Of a stretch of 24,832 nt of DNA, positions 12,501 to 21,500 are shown in pieces. The DNA comes from Ophiothrix spiculata (Eukaryota > Echinodermata > Ophiuroidea > Amphilepidida > Ophiotrichidae), in assembly GCA_000969725.1 (NCBI GenBank), contig JXSR01S033647.1. The stretch is one strand, 5' to 3'. The stretch's first letter is position 1. Every line of letters starts with the position of its first letter. A program made the translations under genes and the position numbers. The notes under the pieces were generated by a model that saw only the letters and a list, made by a program, of their open reading frames with translations, ran no database searches and was not told the DNA's origin.

Positions 12501-15500
12501 GTAAGTGGGATGTGTAAATTAAGACAGGTCAGATATTCTGTGAGAACAAAAAGGATTGAATAATGACCAATAACTAAATATTATATGTAAACCTTGTTGT
12601 TGAGAGTTGTTTATAATTTGTTTATATTTATCTAATTCCACAATAGGTTAACAGATGTTATCAATGCTACCATGGCCATTTGCCGAACAACAAATTCATC
12701 CGTTGGTTCATCTGAACCATTACAGGTGTATTTTGATGGAGCCATGAGGCAATCTACAGAGTTGTTCACATACAGAGCTAATCCAACTGTCACGAATGTT
12801 AACCCCCTCAAAACAATACAAAGGCGAGTATTATAAAGCATGGTCTTTTTTAGTTTGATCATTTATTGACTTCAAGAGATACTTTTCATGTCTTTTTGTC
12901 AATTGTTCTTTTTTATTCTTGTTGGGTTTAAGTATACGAACAAGCAACCTTTTTGTTCTTGTTGGGTTTAAGTATATAACAAGCAACCATTAATATAAAG
13001 GTTAGGTTGGGAAAGAACTATTGTTCTTAAGTTTAACTGATGTATTTTGCTGTAAACTTCTCTATTATTTATAAAAATGTAAAGGATAAATATTTTTCTT
13101 ATGTCTTACCCTTCACAAATGAGAAAATATAAATTTGTGAATATGTAACAGACAATAATAAATTCATCACACCTCTCATTTAACTTGTATGTTTGTTTTT
13201 GTTTTAGTGGTGGGATCAGTTTAACAATAACTGGAATTGGTTTTGATCTAGCTCAGGAGGTACAAATGATTATGCGCTTACAAAGTGGCTCATTTAAAGA
13301 GGTCAGTAGAAAGTCAATCCATTTTTGTATTTGTTTTCAAAAAGTAAAAAAAAAATAATAATAATGATATTTGAGAAAACCCTTCCTAGCCTTTAGAATT
13401 TTAAAATTTCATGGAAACAAATTTTAGTTAGGCTTTGCCAAACTTGACCATTTTGGTCAAAAACCATCATGTTCAGCTTAAAAATATGTTTCTAGAAATG
13501 TATACTTTTATAAGTTTATATGATTAGTTAGAGGGTTAGAGCACAAACACAGTTTATGCCAGTTGTGCATCTACCCCAGCCTTAATAGTCCTTTTGATCT
13601 AATTTGGTATAAGATTATATTCATAATCCTGTTAACTAGGTAATATTATCACCCTCTTTCTAAAATATATCCCAAACCATTTCAGTGATACTGAGTACAT
13701 GATGAACCCAGAAAAGTTATCTGTAATGTGAGTGAAATTTAAATCAATTTACTGGACTAACTTGTTTAGAGCAAACTACGTTTCGTGTTACCCCTGTAAC
13801 ATTTCGTCAGGTTTTGACCCGATGGATTGGTCATGTGACAGAAGTGTTACAGGGGTAACACGAAACCTGACGAAGTGTTACATGGGTAACACAAAACGCA
13901 GTTTGCTCTAAACAAGTAAGTCCAGTAAATTGATTTAAATTTCACTCATGTTAACTACTACTGGATGACTGAGAACATTCACTCATTTATTATCTGAAAT
14001 GGCTCAGAACCACTGTAGCTGGAAAAAACTTGAGTCGCCTGCTCAGCATTTAACTGATAATGATGATTGGTTCTTAAGATATTTGAAAAATTTATATGAT
14101 TGAATAAGTTCAAGATCTTTGTTAATTAGCATGTTGCAAACGTTTTCTGGAAATTTGGCATATTTGATCGCTTAATATCTAGTGTGTTGTTACAATTGAT
14201 TTAATTTGGGTTCATTTGTAATGTATTGCATTGAATTGCATGTATTTGTACTGCAGACATGTAGTGTACAGAATGACACGCTAATGGTTTGTAGGACACC
14301 AGACACCCGCCCAACATCTGCTAAGACCACCAGGAGCAGACGACAAGCAGAGCCAACGAGTGAAGCAGCAAGTTTTGGATTCATCATTGCAGATGTTTCA
14401 GGGTTATTGAATTGGTCTGATCGTAATAATGTATCATTAGAGAGCTTTCCTGATCCTGTATATGCCACTTTTGAAGATCCGATTCAGTTTAGCAACATCA
14501 TTAATATAAATGTTAGTAAAACAATGATATACGAGGGTCATTCAAAAAGTTCTACCTGTTGTATCATAACTTTTGTTCTAATAAAGGTAGCTACTTAAAA
14601 TTTGGCAAAAATATAGTTAAGAATGTCCCCTACACATGGTGCAACAATCATATCAATATCTTATCTAGATTTCTGTTAGTGTCATGAAAATCACAGAAGG
14701 TTTCGTTACACCGGAAATGGTCTAAATATGTGCAACATTTTTAAAAGTTGCTCAAACACAGTGAATTAAAAAGACCATAATATAGCCATGTAGCATTGCT
14801 ATACAGTAAAAAATTTGTAAAACATAAGAATGAACATACAATTATGCAGGATGATTAAAAAAGCTGACCCAAACTGCAAATAATGGTCATTCACAAGGAT
14901 AACAATAATAGGAACAAATAGCTCCTCCAGCAATAATATTAAAACCACCAAAGACACAGTTTACGAAGAAATTTACCTTTATAAAACAAGATACAAAATG
15001 GTGGCATTATGAAGCTTTATTTTTAAAATGTTTTCTAGGTAGATACCAAAGGCAACCAAATTCATGTTTTTGACTGAAAAATGTGGTGTGGCAGCTTTTA
15101 CTGTTGCCTTTTACATAAAAACGCATTTGGAAAAGTCAGGCTACAGAGAAACACACTATGCTGATATTCGTAAATTCGTGAGAGGGTACAAGACATCCTT
15201 TCAAATATTGGGATTCTGGTTAATTTATGTCTGTAACAAGTTTACTTTATCAGTGACAAATGACTTTTTGGACTGTTAGATACACTTTCATATCAAATTT
15301 ATTCTGTAACTTACATAACTTTTGGGTTTACAGATGATTTTTCATACATAAGCTGCACATATAATTTCAGGTGAAATGTCATTAGATATTTTACCGTTTC
15401 CGGTGTACCCTAACCTTACTGTGGTTTTCAGGTAACCTGCAGAAATCTAGAAAAGATACTGATATGATTGTTACACCATGAGTAGGTGACAATCTTAGCT

Positions 15501-18500
15501 ACAATTGTGTCAATTTTCAAGTAGCTATTTTTAACAAAACAAAAGTTATGATACAACAGGTAGAACGTTTTGAATGACCCTCGTATATATGATCTAGGTG
15601 AAGTAGAATTAAAATAAAACAACATACATGAATTTCTTCTACTCTCAACTCAAAAGTCACCAGTTTCCTACTAATATAGTTAAGACATAGGACAAATCAT
15701 ACTTCAGCAACGGCTTGGTAATCTGACCGAGAATGCGGCTAACAAGCGCTGTTCATTGCTTACACACAATTTGGCGGGAAAATATAAGATGGATATAGCG
15801 TTGTAGTCAAGAAATAGTAGCGCACGACAGAATGCAGAGCTGGGTCACTACGCACCAGCACAGCGTCGTTCCAGTCATGACACCAACGTGGCGCAATCTC
15901 TTAACTTAGCCAAATTTTAAGGGTGCAAATAGTTTTCTATCTGTACTCTCTTTAATCTATGAGGCAAATACATATCTGAATCATTTTTTCCCCAGGGCGA
16001 AAATTTAAATGCAGGAAGCACACCAGATGACGTAGCCGTGTACATTGGTGAAACACTAGCTGTAATCAATAGCCTGGGTGCCTCAGTACTGACTATTACA
16101 ATACCAGAGAGAAATCCAGGGGGAATGTGTGTGAATGGGAATACAACTAACCATCCATGTATTTTTGTAAGTTTTGTGTTGCTTTGTTTCTGTAAAAAAA
16201 CTTATAGTGACTCCGAAAGAGTTTAATTTGATACAAATTTTAAACTAAGCAACCACACAACGTAGCAAAAAAATCAATTGAATTCCAGGATTTAATCCTG
16301 GAACCTTGGCATTACTAGCACCAAGCATTCTCAACTGAGATAATGGCCAGATGGCATTAAACGTTACTTGCCTTAAACTTTTGTACCGCTGATTTTGACA
16401 TTTCACTGGTAATAAATCATTTTTAGCCCACCCACTACCATCTGGTCTACTTTGAGGGTTGTGAAGGACACAATGAAGCACTCAAGGCATATTCATGTCC
16501 TCCAAGGTATTGAAAATGGTAACTTAGTGGGTTGTGGACTAAATATAGGATGATTTATTACCGGTGAAATGTCAAAATCAACGGTACAAAAGTTGAAGGT
16601 AAGTAACGTGTAATGGAGCAATCCATTTTAAATCTATAAAATAAGCATTCAGTTTAAACCCATTCCACTAAAATTGTCTATCATTCTCATCCAAGAAGCT
16701 TAGTGGAAAATTAAGATCAAATCCGAACTCACAATGTAGTTATAAAATATAGTTAAAATGGTTTAGTTTGTCAGTTAAATGAGTTTGGAAGGCATGATAT
16801 ATATCATAGTAATACTAGTTAGAAAGATTCTCTTCCAATTGTAGCAAAGGGAAAGCTGTTGTACATGAAATCCAAACAAGCTTGAGCTGTGTTTAATAAG
16901 TATTCAAAAATTATTGAAGAGATGAATAGGCAAAGTGATGTGTCAAGTATTTCAGCAAAAATTAACAACCTGCTCTGATGTGTTGCTCAAAGTTGAGTTG
17001 TTGTATCCCTCACTGTTTTTGAGCTGACAAGTCTGCCTTTCTTTATAGTCCACAAAAAAATCACTGGATCAGGTTAGGATTTGAACTTGGGACCTTGGTA
17101 TTACTAGCGTCACACTCTACCAACTGAGCTAATGATTCAGATGGGGAAGAGCAGTCAATTTTATATCTTTAGGTCTTCAGTTCTAACCCCTTTCTTTTCA
17201 TTCTTTTTTGGGGGATAATTATGCACTTCAATGCAATATACCATACCCCCCACAAAAAAAGTTCTTTATTGCAATACCATTGGTATCATTGCTTCCTGGT
17301 CTATATGCAAACCCCATCAGTTCATGATGTTTTAATGTGGGATTTATCAACATAACGTTGTTATACTTGTTTGTTAGAGGTGTATTATAAGTGTTCAGTA
17401 GCTTCCAGTAAATTGAAGAGCAACTGAGAAGATGAAATACTTTATTTGATTTTTCTTTCCTAATCTTACCAAAATGAAAGCAGTTGTAAACTTGGATTTT
17501 TTCAGGTGATTCATGGCAACTTAGAATTCTATATTGGGACTGTCATATATCCAACACCTGGTATCAAAGCCATCAATATTGTCATTGGTATTGCTGTGGT
17601 GTGTGCAATCCTCATTGTCACACTGCTAATTGTGTCTTATGTGTATCGCCACAAGGTCAAAGGTCACCAAATAGACAGAGACCAGCTATTGGTGGAGATG
17701 GAGACAATGAAAACAAACATTGCTGATGAGGTCAGAGATGGTAGGTGAATAGTAATATTATAATTTTTGATAATATTATACTTGCAGGTTATTAAACCAT
17801 TACTCTGAATTCATCCTGCAAAAGTTTTTTTTTGTTGAGATGACATGTAACTAACAACCCAAATCGAAGTCAAAATAAATCAAGGGGCTTTGGAAGTAAA
17901 ATAAAAGTGATACGGCCCCTGAAAAAATTGTATTGACTCTGGGCCCTTATAACTAAGGAACCAACTAAGCCCAGAAGAAAATGCTTACCCTGTCTTAAAG
18001 TTCTCAATCTCAAACAGATTGTAATTAACAATTATAGTCAATTTTAATGCGCTGACACGCCTTGCATATTAGGATATATATGGCATGTTTGTTGAAAATT
18101 ATTGCATCCATATAACTTAGCGTATCATAAATAAAGTTTACTGTTATGACCTGTAACCGCCTATTCAATTTGATTGGTTGTATGGTAGCCAATCAATTTC
18201 CCTCTCAGGATGTATGGAATCAACCAAAACTTACAAGTAAGTGTCAGGCCACTCAAAATCTACTCTTTTTTGCAAAAATAAAATTTCCCATGATAGAATC
18301 TTTTTACTGTTGCTAATGCTAAATACCAACATTTTCTAGGTTGGGTAAAACTACAGACAGATGTTACAGATTTAACCAAGGACTTGGACTCTTCAGGAAT
18401 GCCATTTGTGACACACAGACAATACGCAATCAGTATGTTTTTTGCTGGATTGGATACACGACCTCTGACTAATGAACCAGATGTAAGTTTGATATTTCAA

Positions 18501-21500
18501 ACATTTATGCTGATTTTTGTATACATTATGTTACTGAACCCAATTGATCCATTGCAAAATTTCAAACTGCAGATCCAGTAACCCTGATTGCTGCTGTTGT
18601 TCTAAGATAGTTTTTGCAGTGTGCTGAAAATTGGCCAGTGTTTATATTACCTTTATGAACTCATTACATTTGGTTATGTAAGCTAGATATACGCCCCTGA
18701 TTTGTATGTGTTATAAATTAAAAATCCATGTTACAAACTGAATGATTTTCCATTTTTGACAATTAAGCACTGTAAAGTTAAGCCAACAGAAATTTCCAAC
18801 TCGCACGTAATCATCCCTATGTTATTTTTCCTACCGCATAAACATAAGTTGTCTTCTTCTTATTCATTGACTTCCAGGATTTAGATGATGATACCGAGAG
18901 GGCCTTATTAGAGTTGTCCCGACTGCTTAGTAACAAATCATTCCTGACAGCACTGATTCAGACGATTGATGAGGACAGAATGGCACCAAACAAAGATAGG
19001 TAGGCACAAGTTTAACCTGGTAGAGCAGGGGACTTATTTGAGATTGATGTCCAGACTGCTAGACAACATATCTTTCTTGACAGCACTAATTGTAGAGGAC
19101 AAGATGACACCAAATAAATGGTAATAGTACAGTTTTGGACCCTAATACATGTCTCTTTTATCAAAAACTATGTCTGTAGTTGCAATGTGAATCTTGGTTT
19201 TAAAGTTGTAATATATAAAAATGTGCATTTAATTTTGCATTTTCCCTGTATAATACATGTACAAAAAGGTTTTGAGAAAATAATACTTAGTTCGCGTTAG
19301 ATATAAATCTATAGACCTTCAGTTCAAATCCACGTTTCTGGATGGTATCGAAGCGTTAGATATAAATCTATAGACCTTCAGTTCAAATTCACGTTTCTCT
19401 TCAGTGAGAGAAACGTGGATTTGAACTGAAGGTCTATAGATTTATATCTAACACTTCGATACCATCGGGTCTCGTACATTAGCTCAGTGGTAGAGCGTCC
19501 GTCTGGCAATCGGAAGGTCCCAGGTTCAAGTCCTGGTCGAGGCTTGGGTTTTTCCAAGTCTTGACCCGGCGAGGGAAAGAATAAAGATTTGCGTACAAAA
19601 AGGTTTACTCAAAAAATGTGAAGTAAAAGTCACTTTGGACAATTTTAGACAATGATTACAGAAATGCTTTCTAACACTAAGTAAACAAGAATAGTGACAT
19701 AACAGGTATATAAATGCGCAAAGAGATTCACACCCTCATGAGTTGATCTGTGGTTATACAGAGGCCAAGAAAAGTTGCTGCCCAACAAATTCACTTTCAA
19801 AAATGGGGATGTGTATTACTTTGTTTGTGATAAGAGTTAAATCCATTCGGAGGGCAGCGCAATTATTGATATATTTACCATGCATTGATCAAGTGGACAT
19901 TTTTTTATTTCAGGTTGACCATTGCCTCTATGTTGACAGTGCTGATGATTCTGGAAGACAAGCTGCCATATCTGACAGAGTATGTAGAAAATTGTTTTTT
20001 TGTGTTTTTTTTTTTATTCAGGTTGGTCCAAAGGGGTCACAAGAGGTCTTGATAAAGCCGCAGACCTCTCAAGTCCATGCACAAAACACAAACGTGGATA
20101 GCTGATTCAGAATAAATAAAAACACTGCGCTGGCTAAAGCCACAGACAAACTCAACTTGTCAACAAATGAAATACAATTTTACTATTATAGTCCCTTACT
20201 TCATCATATAAGAAATTTTAAGATTTTATTCAATGATAGACTTGAAAAATATTATATCTACCTCTTTATTTCATGTGGTTATTGCTTAAAATTTTTCAAG
20301 ACATCTTTCATTTGCTGATAATATTTGAGCAGTAAAGAATGCAATGGTCTGATTCTGTTAAAATCTCAATTTTGACAAAAACAGCTGATTATTACACTAT
20401 AAATGGAAATATGCTCCTCATATATCAAACAATTTAAAAGTTGAAAACAAATTGTTAAAATCAGGTTAGTTGCATCTATAACTGTAATGCTTTTATCTCG
20501 CAGTGTTATGATAACAATAATGGCCGCACAAGTACAAGAAGCTATAGAAGATGATCAGCCCACAAGATTATTTCAGAGGTAAGCTGATAACAATAATGAC
20601 AGCACAAGTACAAGAAGCTATTATAATAGAAGATGATAAGCCCACAAGATTATTTCAGAAGTAAGCTAGTAACAATAATGCCAGCTCAAGTAAAAGAACC
20701 TATAGAAGATGATAAGCCCACAAGATAGTTGCAAAGATAAGCTTACAACAATAAAGTCATATCATGTAAAGGATGATAAGCCCACAAGGTTATTTTAGAG
20801 GTAAGCTGCTCAAGTTGCTCTTCATATTGCATTAGAACTTTTGTTGTATTTGTATGTGGTATGAAAAGAAGTTTTCTCATCGATTTTGACAAAAAGTGTC
20901 AAAAGTAAATGCATCATGCTCAAAATCAGTCTTCATACTTTATGGAATTACATTGAAACATACTGTATCCACTATGTAAACATGCAGACGTATGGGACTC
21001 TGCAAATTCCCGATAAAGTTGCAAAATCATGGAAAAGCAAAAACTTTGTGGACAATCTCAAACATTAGCAAGGGTCTCAAAGATCTTTAGACAGCAAAGA
21101 TCTTTTGTTTATAGAATGCTGATGACTCTCTTCTTGCTACATCAAACAGATTGATTTTTGTTTCATTTTCTTGTTTATAGAACTGAGCTTATAATGGAGA
21201 AATTGATGAGTAACTGGATAGCCTTGTCACTGTATGATTTTCTCAAGGTTAGTTTGGGATTGGCAAGAAATATACAGGGCATAGGGGTGGGACAAGGAAT
21301 GAACAAAACTATAGTGTTTTCATTTATTAAATTTCCCTGCGTAGTGCATCGTTTAACTCGAGCGTAACGCGCGCGATCGTCGGCGCTTCACAAGCACTGG
21401 AATTAGGTCAATCGCACGCGGTAAATATGTGCGACTTGACACTTGAACGACGTAGCAACAAGCGTCGTTCTCCAAAAACCCCGCGAACGGAGAAATTTAA

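Noticed and set aside
12828-12829. Canonical GT as donor of exon 11
   Set aside because: It would leave phase 0 whereas exon 12 needs two bases carried over; the GC donor at 12824 keeps the frame and the IPT motif.
15064-15279. 71-codon frame in the centre of the mariner-type element
   Set aside because: No transposase motif is visible, and it is too short for one.
19469-19543. A working tRNA-Ala gene
   Set aside because: Four extra bases between acceptor and D stems, a mismatch in the anticodon stem and an unusual GGC anticodon point to a SINE head or pseudogene.
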